This document shows positions 1 through 6,406 of a DNA stretch of 6,406 nt, piece by piece (position 1 is the first letter of the stretch; the number at the start of each line of letters is the position of its first letter). A program made the translations under genes and the position numbers. The stretch covers positions 1 through 6,406 of the forward strand of contig NZNL01000041.1 of NCBI GenBank assembly GCA_002694855.1, in the 5' to 3' direction. The notes under the pieces were generated by a model. That model was not told the origin of the DNA and made no database searches. It saw only the letters and a program-made list of their open reading frames with translations. The stretch is from Gammaproteobacteria bacterium (GTDB lineage Bacteria > Pseudomonadota > Gammaproteobacteria > Pseudomonadales > Pseudohongiellaceae).

Positions 1-64
1 AATTGTTTAATTGTTTAATTGTTTAATTGTTTAATTGTTTAATTGTTTAATTGTTTAATTGTTT
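1..64. repeat. Perfect 8-bp tandem repeat (AATTGTTT x8) downstream of murA
   Basis: Eight uninterrupted, identical copies of AATTGTTT (AAACAATT on the other strand) fill positions 1-64. The array begins at the window edge, so more copies may lie outside. It sits 29 bases past the murA stop codon, in the 3' untranslated side of that gene. Because 8 is not a multiple of 3, every frame on both strands meets a TAA within each 24 bases, so the array cannot be translated. No stable hairpin is evident and it does not look like an intrinsic terminator. Its role, if any, is unknown. Perfect copies suggest recent expansion or active slippage. Confidence 0.97.
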
Positions 65-93
65 TTCAAAATGAGATGGGAACAACAGCGGAA

Positions 94-1374
<1,281 letters not shown>

Positions 1375-1381
1375 CTAGATA

Positions 1382-1618
1382 TCAGGACGCACTTCGCTCT
1401 TTAGCAGTCATTAGGCGCATGGTTACCGCATGAATAACGCCGCTTACGATGTACTCGTTGAGAATCTGGTAGACAATTTGCTGCCGTTTTACCGCGGTGA
1501 GTCCTTGGAAAACATCTCCTGTAGCTGTAACAAGATACTTACCATCGCTGCCTTCGATGACAATCTCACAATCCGGCATTGCTCTCGACAACAGTTCCCT
1601 TATCTGATCTGAATCCAA
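1382..1618 (-). CDS. ibaG: BolA-family protein IbaG, TTG start
   Basis: A 78-residue BolA-like protein (E. coli IbaG is 84). BolA-family proteins pair with monothiol glutaredoxins through a shared [2Fe-2S] cluster, and IbaG has been linked to acid stress and envelope phenotypes. The matching core is the VKRQQIVYQIL segment (residues 43-53) followed by IHAVTMR. His63, the family's conserved cluster-ligand candidate, keeps the same number as in E. coli. The start is TTG at 1618-1616, preceded after 7 bases by AAAGGG (1631-1626). The first ATG, at codon 14, would remove the first helix, so TTG is preferred. It lies 31 bases after mlaC and 25 before murA. An mlaB (STAS-domain) gene, which often precedes ibaG, is not present. 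Confidence 0.93.
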   Translation of the reverse strand: MDSDQIRELLSRAMPDCEIVIEGSDGKYLVTATGDVFQGLTAVKRQQIVYQILNEYIVSGVIHAVTMRLMTAKERSAS

Positions 1619-1625
1619 GAATTAG

Positions 1626-1631
1626 CCCTTT
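1626..1631 (-). promoter_or_regulatory. Ribosome binding site of ibaG
   Basis: AAAGGG on the minus strand, 7 bases before the TTG codon at 1618-1616. It lies in the 31-base mlaC-ibaG gap and supports the TTG as the true start over the internal ATG. Confidence 0.55.
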
Positions 1632-1649
1632 AAAAAATTACGGTTCCGA

Positions 1650-2252
1650 CTATTTCCAGTTTTCGAGAACCAGATCGATGTCGTTGTTGTGTTGTGTCAT
1701 TAAGGCCGAAAACTGAGCGAAGTACTGACGACCAAGATTTATTCCCATTAGGCTTAGGTTTTTCAATTTCCATTCATCGTTTTCGTTGAGAAACATCTGA
1801 TACTGAAGCATGAGGTTACTGTCACTACCGCGCAGCTCCATGCCAACTACAGTATCAGCCCTTGGATCAGCTTCAGGATTGACCGGAGGAAGAAAAACCA
1901 ATTCCTGGCCGTTATAGGATACCAGCGCTGCGCCATAAAAACGGGTTAACGCGGTTTTCAAGATATCTGCGAATTGTTGCTTCTGTTCGGCAGTGGCTGA
2001 ATCTGCGTAACTCGACATAACCACTTCGGCAACTGCATTGAAATCGACGGTAGCGCTAACTGCTTCTTCCACTGCTGAAAAATAGCGTTCCCTGTCAGTG
2101 AGGAAGAAATCTTTAGACTCAAGGACAGTTTTTAGCAAGCTTTCAACACCCAACTCAGCAGTCTCGACAGCCGTTAGCTCCTGCCCATGAAGCATGTTTT
2201 GCATGGCCATAAAAAAGCATAATATTGCTAATATTTTGTTTAATAATTTCAT
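1650..2252 (-). CDS. mlaC: MlaC-like periplasmic phospholipid-binding protein
   Basis: MlaC (Ttg2D family) is a soluble periplasmic carrier that shuttles phospholipid between the outer-membrane MlaA complex and the inner-membrane MlaFEDB transporter. From the ATG at 2252 the product is 200 residues (E. coli 211), with a signal-peptide-like start: MKLLNK, a hydrophobic stretch to about residue 21, and probable cleavage near residues 22-25. Family signatures are VDFNAVAE (69-76), SATAEQKQQFADILKTAL (85-102), FYGAALVSYNG (105-115), and the C-terminal region (159-200) with DEWKL, a GINLG segment, DIDLVLENW. The frame opens earlier, at an ATG at 2345, but those 31 extra codons would place a hydrophilic tail before the signal peptide. 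GAGAG lies 8-12 bases before the ATG at 2252. The usual G-[KR]-[YH]-W stretch after the VDF helix is replaced by MSSYAD (79-84). The transporter genes mlaF, mlaE, mlaD and mlaB are missing from this locus. Confidence 0.85.
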   Translation of the reverse strand: MKLLNKILAILCFFMAMQNMLHGQELTAVETAELGVESLLKTVLESKDFFLTDRERYFSAVEEAVSATVDFNAVAEVVMSSYADSATAEQKQQFADILKTALTRFYGAALVSYNGQELVFLPPVNPEADPRADTVVGMELRGSDSNLMLQYQMFLNENDEWKLKNLSLMGINLGRQYFAQFSALMTQHNNDIDLVLENWK

Positions 2253-2427
2253 TAGCCTATCTCTCATATTACCCACGATCACAAATGGCTTTACATGCAT
2301 GGAAATCCATCCCTGTTGATTCTCCGCTGAAAGCATATTGAGCATGGATATTCAAGCCATAATAACGACTGAACCATGTTTGAGGGAGGCCAGTTTACAT
2401 GAATTACCTACCGCAATAAATTATTAC

Positions 2428-2456
2428 TTGCAAACAAAGTCAAAGACCCTTCTAAT
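2428..2456 (+). promoter_or_regulatory. Candidate sigma-70 promoter for the yrbG-lpt operon
   Basis: TTGCAA (2428-2433, 4 of 6 match to TTGACA) and TCTAAT (2451-2456, 5 of 6 match to TATAAT) are separated by exactly 17 bases. Transcription would begin near 2463, leaving about 20 untranslated bases before the yrbG TTG codon. It lies in the divergent gap and points at the plus-strand genes. Judged by eye only. AT-rich intergenic DNA often produces such matches by chance. Confidence 0.4.
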
Positions 2457-2483
2457 TATTGGCTTTATCGAAAGCACACAGAT

Positions 2484-3476
2484 TTGTTAAGTATTCCCTC
2501 AGCCACAGTCATTATCTTCCTTGCATTCGTTGGATTGATCTTGGGAGCTAGTTGGCTTGTGTCCGGCGCTTCAGCTTTGGCTCGCAGCCTTGGGGTATCC
2601 CCATTGGTGATAGGTCTTACTATAGTCGCATTCGGAACATCCGCACCAGAGATGTTTTCGTCCGCCGTTGCGGCCCTGGCAGGCGAACCAGAATTGGCAA
2701 TAGGGAACGCACTTGGCTCCAATCTGTTCAATGTCGGTGTGGCTCTCGGAGTAGCTGCCATTATTAGCCCATTGAAACCATCGAACAGTTTGATACGTTT
2801 ACCATTCGAACCGACCAGTTTGATTGATGATGAAATACCCGCATTGTTGCTGGTTACACTGGTCACAGGTGCGCTCCTATTTAACTTGCACGTCGGCGTG
2901 TTCGATGCTCTCGTATTGTTAGGAATTACAGCTTTATTTGTTTACCGGCAAATCAAGAAAAGAACTGATTCTCCACCTGAATTTAAGCAGGCAGACCTCC
3001 CCAATGTAAGCAAGCTACAGGCGATAGTCTATCTTTTACTGGGTTTAGTATTACTAATTGGTTCTGCAGAATTTCTTGTGTGGGCAGCTTCTTTTATCGC
3101 TGAAACTCTCGGTGTGTCAACTGCCATTATTGGGCTGACCATCGTTGCTCTGGGCACCAGCCTACCGGAATTAGCTACAACGATAACCTGTGCGTTAAAA
3201 CGTCAGCACGACTTGGCAATTGGGACTATATTCGGATCAAATATCCTGAATTTACTTGCTGTGCTCCCTTTCCCTGGCTTGTTCAGCCCTGGACCTATCG
3301 AACCATTACTATTGAGTCGCGACTATCTAGTAGTACTGGTATTGACTCTGTTACTCTCTTACTATTGCTACCGGGGGATCAAGCGAAAGAAGATGATTGG
3401 ACGCGTGTGCGGCTTGATCTTCTTGTCAATTTACTGTGGCTGGTTTACGGTTATGCTGATTCAATTAGGAACCTAA
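2484..3476 (+). CDS. yrbG: Inner-membrane sodium/calcium-exchanger-family antiporter (YrbG), TTG start
   Basis: A 330-residue member of the Ca2+:cation antiporter (CaCA) superfamily (E. coli YrbG is 325). It shows the two inverted alpha repeats that form the ion site. Repeat 1 has GLTIVAFGTSAPE (44-56) and GSNLFN (78-83). Repeat 2 has GLTIVALGTSLPE (217-229) and GSNILN (251-256), with the acidic residues Glu56 and Glu229 in place. About ten hydrophobic segments are visible, split by a charged loop near 155-177. The predicted ion and direction of transport are not settled for YrbG. The start is TTG at 2484: the frame is open back to 2403 but contains no ATG, GTG or other TTG, and this start matches the family N-terminus. 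No clear Shine-Dalgarno precedes it. kdsD follows after 35 bases, an association also known in enterobacteria though its reason is unclear. Confidence 0.93.
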   Translation: MLSIPSATVIIFLAFVGLILGASWLVSGASALARSLGVSPLVIGLTIVAFGTSAPEMFSSAVAALAGEPELAIGNALGSNLFNVGVALGVAAIISPLKPSNSLIRLPFEPTSLIDDEIPALLLVTLVTGALLFNLHVGVFDALVLLGITALFVYRQIKKRTDSPPEFKQADLPNVSKLQAIVYLLLGLVLLIGSAEFLVWAASFIAETLGVSTAIIGLTIVALGTSLPELATTITCALKRQHDLAIGTIFGSNILNLLAVLPFPGLFSPGPIEPLLLSRDYLVVLVLTLLLSYYCYRGIKRKKMIGRVCGLIFLSIYCGWFTVMLIQLGT

Positions 3477-3511
3477 ACCAGTGCTTCTCTTCCAAGATTT
3501 TTAACATAACC

Positions 3512-4486
3512 ATGAACTCAAAATCCCCACTCGTCGCCAGTGCAATCCGTACCATTGAAATCGAGAAAGAGGCAGTAAGTGCTCTGGTATCTCGTATTGG
3601 TGATAATTTCGAACAGGCATGTTCTCTTATTCTCGATTGTAAAGGTCGAGTAGTCGTCACAGGTATAGGGAAATCCGGTCATATTGGAAAAAAAATCGTT
3701 GCCACCTTTGCAAGTACCGGCACTGCAGCGATGTATGTCCATCCGGCAGAGGCGAGTCACGGGGACATAGGAATGATCACCAGTGATGATGTAGTTATAG
3801 CTATATCGAATTCGGGCACTACAGAAGAAATCACGGCGTTGCTACCCGTACTAAAGAGAAAAGGTATAGCTCTCATCACGTTAACAGGAGACGTGCAATC
3901 CGAACTGGCAGCTGCCGCTACCTGCAATTTGGATGTTCATGTTGAGGAAGAAGCCTGTCCTCTGGGGCTGGCACCGACTTCGAGTACCACTGCAACCCTC
4001 GTAATGGGCGATGCCATGGCGATGGCATTGCTTGAAGCCCGGGGTTTTACCCATGACGATTTCGCGCTGTCCCACCCCGGGGGAAAACTGGGACGCCGTT
4101 TGTTAGTAAAAGTAAAAGATGTCATGCACTCCGGTAAGGAAATACCTAAGGTGACAGCTGATACCACGCTTACAAGCGCCTTACTCGAGATGAGCGAAAA
4201 GGGTTTCGGTTTGACAACAGTAACTGATAAGTCTGGAGGACTGCTCGGCGTTTTTAGCGATGGTGATCTTAGACGAACTATCGATGCTGGCAATGATATA
4301 CATAAGACTCAGATAAAAGATGTTATGTCTTCCAACTACAAGTTCATTGGTAGCAATTCCTTAGCAGCAGAAGCTGCACAGATTATGCAAGATACAAACA
4401 TCTACGTTCTCATCGTAAAAGATAACGATGGACAAATAGAAGGTATTGTAAAAATGCATGACTTACTGCTGGCTAACGTAGTTTGA
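3512..4486 (+). CDS. kdsD: D-arabinose 5-phosphate isomerase (KdsD)
   Basis: KdsD converts ribulose 5-phosphate to arabinose 5-phosphate in the cytoplasm, the entry step to Kdo, the sugar that joins lipid A to the LPS core. The 324-residue product (E. coli 328) has an N-terminal SIS sugar-phosphate isomerase domain (about 30-185) with GIGKSGHIGKK (51-61), HPAEASHGD (77-85) and ISNSGTTEE (98-106), then two CBS domains (about 203-262 and 268-324). Residues equivalent to the proposed E. coli catalytic set Lys59, Glu111, Glu152 and His193 are Lys54, Glu106, Glu147 and His188. The open frame extends back to 3365 inside yrbG, but the ATG at 3512, 35 bases after the yrbG stop, gives the family N-terminus. 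No strong Shine-Dalgarno is seen. kdsC, which acts later in the same pathway, follows after 9 bases. Confidence 0.96.
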   Translation: MNSKSPLVASAIRTIEIEKEAVSALVSRIGDNFEQACSLILDCKGRVVVTGIGKSGHIGKKIVATFASTGTAAMYVHPAEASHGDIGMITSDDVVIAISNSGTTEEITALLPVLKRKGIALITLTGDVQSELAAAATCNLDVHVEEEACPLGLAPTSSTTATLVMGDAMAMALLEARGFTHDDFALSHPGGKLGRRLLVKVKDVMHSGKEIPKVTADTTLTSALLEMSEKGFGLTTVTDKSGGLLGVFSDGDLRRTIDAGNDIHKTQIKDVMSSNYKFIGSNSLAAEAAQIMQDTNIYVLIVKDNDGQIEGIVKMHDLLLANVV

Positions 4487-4495
4487 ATCTTCTCC

Positions 4496-5029
4496 ATGAT
4501 ATTTAATACGGAAAAATCCATAGCAGTTGCCGCAGCCAGAAAATTGAAATTATTACTCTTGGATGTCGATGGCGTATTAACTGATGGAAAGCTTTATTTC
4601 GCAACCTCAGGCGAAGAAATTAAAGCATTTCACTCATTGGACGGCCATGGCATCAAAATGCTTATGAGTACTGGTGTAGAAGTCGGAATAATTACCGGAA
4701 GAACTTCAACATTATTGGAAAAACGTGCTTGCGATCTTGGAATAAAACTGCTCATCCAGGGCCGAGAAGACAAATTAAATGTACTCACCGAAATAATGGC
4801 AAATAAAGATTTGCAACCAGAAGAGGTTGGATACGCAGGAGATGACCTTCCTGATTTGCCAGTGTTGCAAGTGACCGGATCTAGCTTCAGCGTTCCTCAT
4901 GGACACGCCTCGGTGAAGTCCTCGGTTCAGGCCGTAACAGAAACAGACGGAGGTAATGGCGCAGTGCGGGAAATTACTGATTTTATTCTCAAAGCCCAAG
5001 GTAACTACGAGCATTTTCTTAAGATATAA
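4496..5029 (+). CDS. kdsC: 3-deoxy-D-manno-octulosonate 8-phosphate phosphatase (KdsC)
   Basis: KdsC removes the phosphate from Kdo 8-phosphate to give free Kdo for activation by KdsB. The protein is a 177-residue HAD-superfamily phosphatase of the capless C0 type, normally a tetramer (E. coli 188 residues). All HAD motifs are intact: motif I DVDGVLTDG with Asp23 and Asp25, motif II IITGR with Thr67, motif III Lys93 in GREDK, and motif IV GDDLPD with Asp116 and Asp120. The usual N-terminal lead into motif I (about 22 residues) is present, supporting the ATG at 4496. It begins 9 bases after the kdsD stop with no evident Shine-Dalgarno, so translational coupling is likely. A 75-base gap, the longest in this operon, separates it from lptC. 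Confidence 0.96.
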   Translation: MIFNTEKSIAVAAARKLKLLLLDVDGVLTDGKLYFATSGEEIKAFHSLDGHGIKMLMSTGVEVGIITGRTSTLLEKRACDLGIKLLIQGREDKLNVLTEIMANKDLQPEEVGYAGDDLPDLPVLQVTGSSFSVPHGHASVKSSVQAVTETDGGNGAVREITDFILKAQGNYEHFLKI

Positions 5030-5104
5030 CCAGAGTTCGTGTTGACTCCAACCAGCCACTACTTTCATGTTAAGCTGTTAATCTACACTGCTACGTGAAG
5101 CACT

Positions 5105-5695
5105 ATGCAACGAATTTCTCTTTTCCTGATTCCCGGGCTTATTGCCGTTGTCGTGTTCGTGGTGATCAGTTCCTTCGAATCTGTTAGTAATGTACCAGAC
5201 CCACAGCACGATCAAGCATACCTGAAGTTTGATGCCTATTCAGCGGGTATAAATACCGTGCTGTATGCGAGAGATGGAACAATCAATTATACCCTGCAGG
5301 CAACCAGCCAGACTCACTATAGCGACGAAGCACGAACCGAGTTAAAAAACCCGCTTATCCAACTCTATCAACAAGGAAATTCTCGTTGGAATATAGTTGC
5401 CAATTCGGGCAGAATTTCAGCGACCCCAGCCAAAAATGATACGACAACTCACTTAATTGAACTGTTAGGGAACGTTGAGGCTTATAACATCGATGAATTC
5501 GGAAATAGAACTGTGCTGTCTTCGGAATTTCTTTCACTGAACCCACAAATGGAAACTCTCGAAACCGATCAGGCGGTAACGCTGGTAACTACTAATTTTC
5601 GACAAACATCTATTGGTATGTTTGTAGACCTAACAACTGAGGAAATTTTCTTTCATCGTAGCAATCGAGGAAGCTATGAACGAATGTCTAACTAA
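5105..5695 (+). CDS. lptC: LPS export system inner-membrane protein LptC
   Basis: LptC is the bitopic inner-membrane component that receives LPS from the LptB2FG ATPase complex and passes it to the LptA bridge. The 196-residue product (E. coli 191) has one N-terminal membrane segment (about residues 4-24) followed by a periplasmic beta-jelly-roll domain. Family traits include the AYSAG and INYTLQA segments, HYSDEARTELKNP, a WNIVANSGRI strand, a LLGNVEAYN strand, and GMFVDLTTEEI near the C-terminus. The ATG at 5105 is preceded by GTGAAG at 5095-5100, a weak, closely spaced ribosome site. The last 20 bases overlap the start of lptA, and the lptA ribosome site lies inside lptC. Confidence 0.93.
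   Translation: MQRISLFLIPGLIAVVVFVVISSFESVSNVPDPQHDQAYLKFDAYSAGINTVLYARDGTINYTLQATSQTHYSDEARTELKNPLIQLYQQGNSRWNIVANSGRISATPAKNDTTTHLIELLGNVEAYNIDEFGNRTVLSSEFLSLNPQMETLETDQAVTLVTTNFRQTSIGMFVDLTTEEIFFHRSNRGSYERMSN
5667..5673 (+). promoter_or_regulatory. Ribosome binding site of lptA
   Basis: GAGGAAG lies inside the end of lptC, with GAGG ending 5 bases before the ATG at 5676. It is the clearest Shine-Dalgarno attached to a full gene in the window and favours this ATG over the in-frame ATG at 5700, which has none. Confidence 0.65.
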
Positions 5696-6197
5696 CTACA
5701 TGAAACTCCTTCTATTCGGTTACATCTTTCTGAGCACAGAATTAGGGATGTCTTTGGAATCGGACAAAACCCAGCGTGTGCTTTGGAGTTCGGATGGTGA
5801 TTCAACGATGAGTATAATAGGCAACACTAGAACTCTTAGCATGACTGAAAATGTAAAAGTGACGCAAGGCTCTTTAGAGATTTTGGGCAACGAAGCAATA
5901 TTCGAATATAGTGTATCCACTAATGAATTAACCCGAGTTATCGTACAAGGAATGCCTGTGCACTATCAACAACAGCTCGATGAAGATGGATCCATGGTCA
6001 CTGGCACCAGCGATACATTACTGTTCTATACTGATGAGCTTTCCAACGAAACTATTCTAGAGTTAGTAGGTAACGCGGATATCCAATCGCCTGATTCAGC
6101 GATGAGTTGCGCTGCTATTATATATATAGTGGATCGAGACCTGATAAAGGAAGCCACCGGCCCCTGCGAGGGTACACTAAGCACTACTCAAGAATAA
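5676..6197 (+). CDS. lptA: LPS export periplasmic bridge protein LptA
   Basis: LptA forms the periplasmic beta-jelly-roll bridge that carries LPS from LptC to LptD at the outer membrane. The 173-residue product (E. coli 185) has a signal sequence built around MKLLLFGYIFLS (9-20), with probable cleavage around residues 24-28, then the OstA/LptA domain: ENVKVTQGSLEI (58-69), a GMPVHYQQ strand (92-99), VTGTSDTLLFY (108-118), LELVGNADIQS (128-138) and IIYIVDRDLI (148-157). The start at 5676 has GAGGAAG upstream and gives eight residues ahead of the signal core. The ATG at 5700, five bases after the lptC stop, would give a cleaner signal peptide and could be used by reinitiation. The mature part carries exactly two cysteines, Cys145 and Cys164, on either side of the final visible hairpin. 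E. coli LptA has none as far as I recall. lptB follows after 3 bases. Confidence 0.92.
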   Translation: MNECLTNYMKLLLFGYIFLSTELGMSLESDKTQRVLWSSDGDSTMSIIGNTRTLSMTENVKVTQGSLEILGNEAIFEYSVSTNELTRVIVQGMPVHYQQQLDEDGSMVTGTSDTLLFYTDELSNETILELVGNADIQSPDSAMSCAAIIYIVDRDLIKEATGPCEGTLSTTQE

Positions 6198-6200
6198 CTT

Positions 6201-6406
6201 ATGCTAAAAGCTGTAAATCTTGCCAAGAGCTATAAGGGCCGGAAGGTCGTGCGTAATGTTTCGATTACCGTCGAGCAAGGCGAAATTGTTGGATTACTAG
6301 GCCCAAATGGAGCGGGAAAGACTACATGTTTTTACATGATCGTTGGACTTATTCGGGCTGATGCCGGAGAGGTTTCAATCGATGATCATGCCCTTGCTAC
6401 CCTTCC
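6201..6406 (+). CDS. lptB: LPS export ABC transporter ATP-binding protein LptB (partial, cut by window end)
   Basis: LptB is the cytoplasmic ATPase that drives LPS extraction from the inner membrane as part of LptB2FGC. Only the first 68 codons and two bases of the next are in the window (the complete E. coli protein is 241 residues). The visible part matches LptB closely: LAKSYKGRKVV (7-17), VEQGEIVGLLGPNGAGKTT with Walker A at 34-42, and FYMIVGLIRADAGEV (44-58). The Walker B, signature and switch histidine lie beyond the edge. The ATG follows the lptA stop by 3 bases, indicating tight co-translation. Confidence 0.96.
   Translation, partial: MLKAVNLAKSYKGRKVVRNVSITVEQGEIVGLLGPNGAGKTTCFYMIVGLIRADAGEVSIDDHALATL

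Noticed and set aside
1632..1648. CGG-AA-CCG followed by a T run on the minus strand between mlaC and ibaG, considered as an intrinsic terminator.
   Set aside because: A three-pair stem with a two-base loop cannot form a stable hairpin.
2216..2252. A cysteine at residue 12 of the MlaC signal region, considered as a lipoprotein lipobox.
   Set aside because: The residues before it are A-I-L, with Leu at -1, which does not fit the lipobox; it also lies in the middle of the hydrophobic core.
2253..2345. N-terminal extension of MlaC by 31 residues from the upstream ATG at 2345.
   Set aside because: It would place a hydrophilic, non-family segment before a good signal peptide, and there is no better ribosome site there.
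2341..2370. A minus-strand TATTAT hexamer considered as the -10 of an mlaC promoter.
   Set aside because: The sequence 17 bases upstream (CCCTCA) does not resemble a -35 element and there is no extended -10 TG.
2465..2866. A 133-codon minus-strand open frame opposite the start of yrbG.
   Set aside because: It is a mirror of the conserved membrane-protein frame, with Ala/Thr-rich low-information content.
3365..3511. A longer kdsD start inside yrbG.
   Set aside because: The extra 49 codons have no similarity to KdsD and overlap the conserved end of yrbG; the ATG at 3512 matches the family length.
3937..4293. A 118-codon minus-strand open frame within kdsD.
   Set aside because: It is antisense to the conserved kdsD coding frame, its composition is typical of a shadow frame, and it matches no known family.
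6327..6329. Cysteine 43 immediately after the LptB Walker A motif, considered unusual.
   Set aside because: GKTTC followed by FYM occurs in LptB of other gammaproteobacteria as I recall, so it is ordinary variation.

Overview
This window is chromosomal DNA from a Gram-negative, LPS-making bacterium, almost certainly a gammaproteobacterium. It carries the conserved neighbourhood in which an ibaG-murA group reads one way and a kdsD-kdsC-lptC-lptA-lptB group reads the other. Base composition looks moderate by eye. The species cannot be named from the sequence.

Left part, minus strand (94-2252): mlaC (periplasmic phospholipid carrier), ibaG (BolA-family protein) and murA (first committed step of peptidoglycan synthesis) are packed with gaps of 31 and 25 bases and look like one operon. 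Downstream of murA, at the window edge, are eight perfect copies of the octamer AATTGTTT. In the familiar enterobacterial and Pseudomonas arrangement, mlaF, mlaE and mlaD precede mlaC, and mlaB lies between mlaC and ibaG. Here all four are absent from the locus and mlaC stands alone.

Middle (2253-2483): a divergent intergenic region. It holds a reasonable sigma-70-type promoter candidate facing right and a strong ribosome-binding-site-like stretch followed by a six-codon open frame. No convincing promoter for mlaC was found.

Right part, plus strand (2484-6406): yrbG (cation/Ca2+ exchanger family), kdsD and kdsC (two steps toward the Kdo sugar of LPS), lptC and lptA (the inner-membrane anchor and periplasmic bridge of the LPS transport machine) and the first 68 codons of lptB (its ATPase), which runs off the window. 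Spacings of 35, 9, 75, -20 and 3 bases suggest one operon, with a possible internal regulatory point in the 75-base gap before lptC. The window as a whole serves envelope building: peptidoglycan precursor supply, LPS inner-core sugar synthesis, LPS export and outer-membrane lipid traffic.

No RNA gene, CRISPR array, insertion sequence or clear intrinsic terminator was seen. The genes are mostly well-known families. The unusual points are the reduced mla locus with a divergent MlaC, a possible disulfide staple in LptA, and the octamer array.
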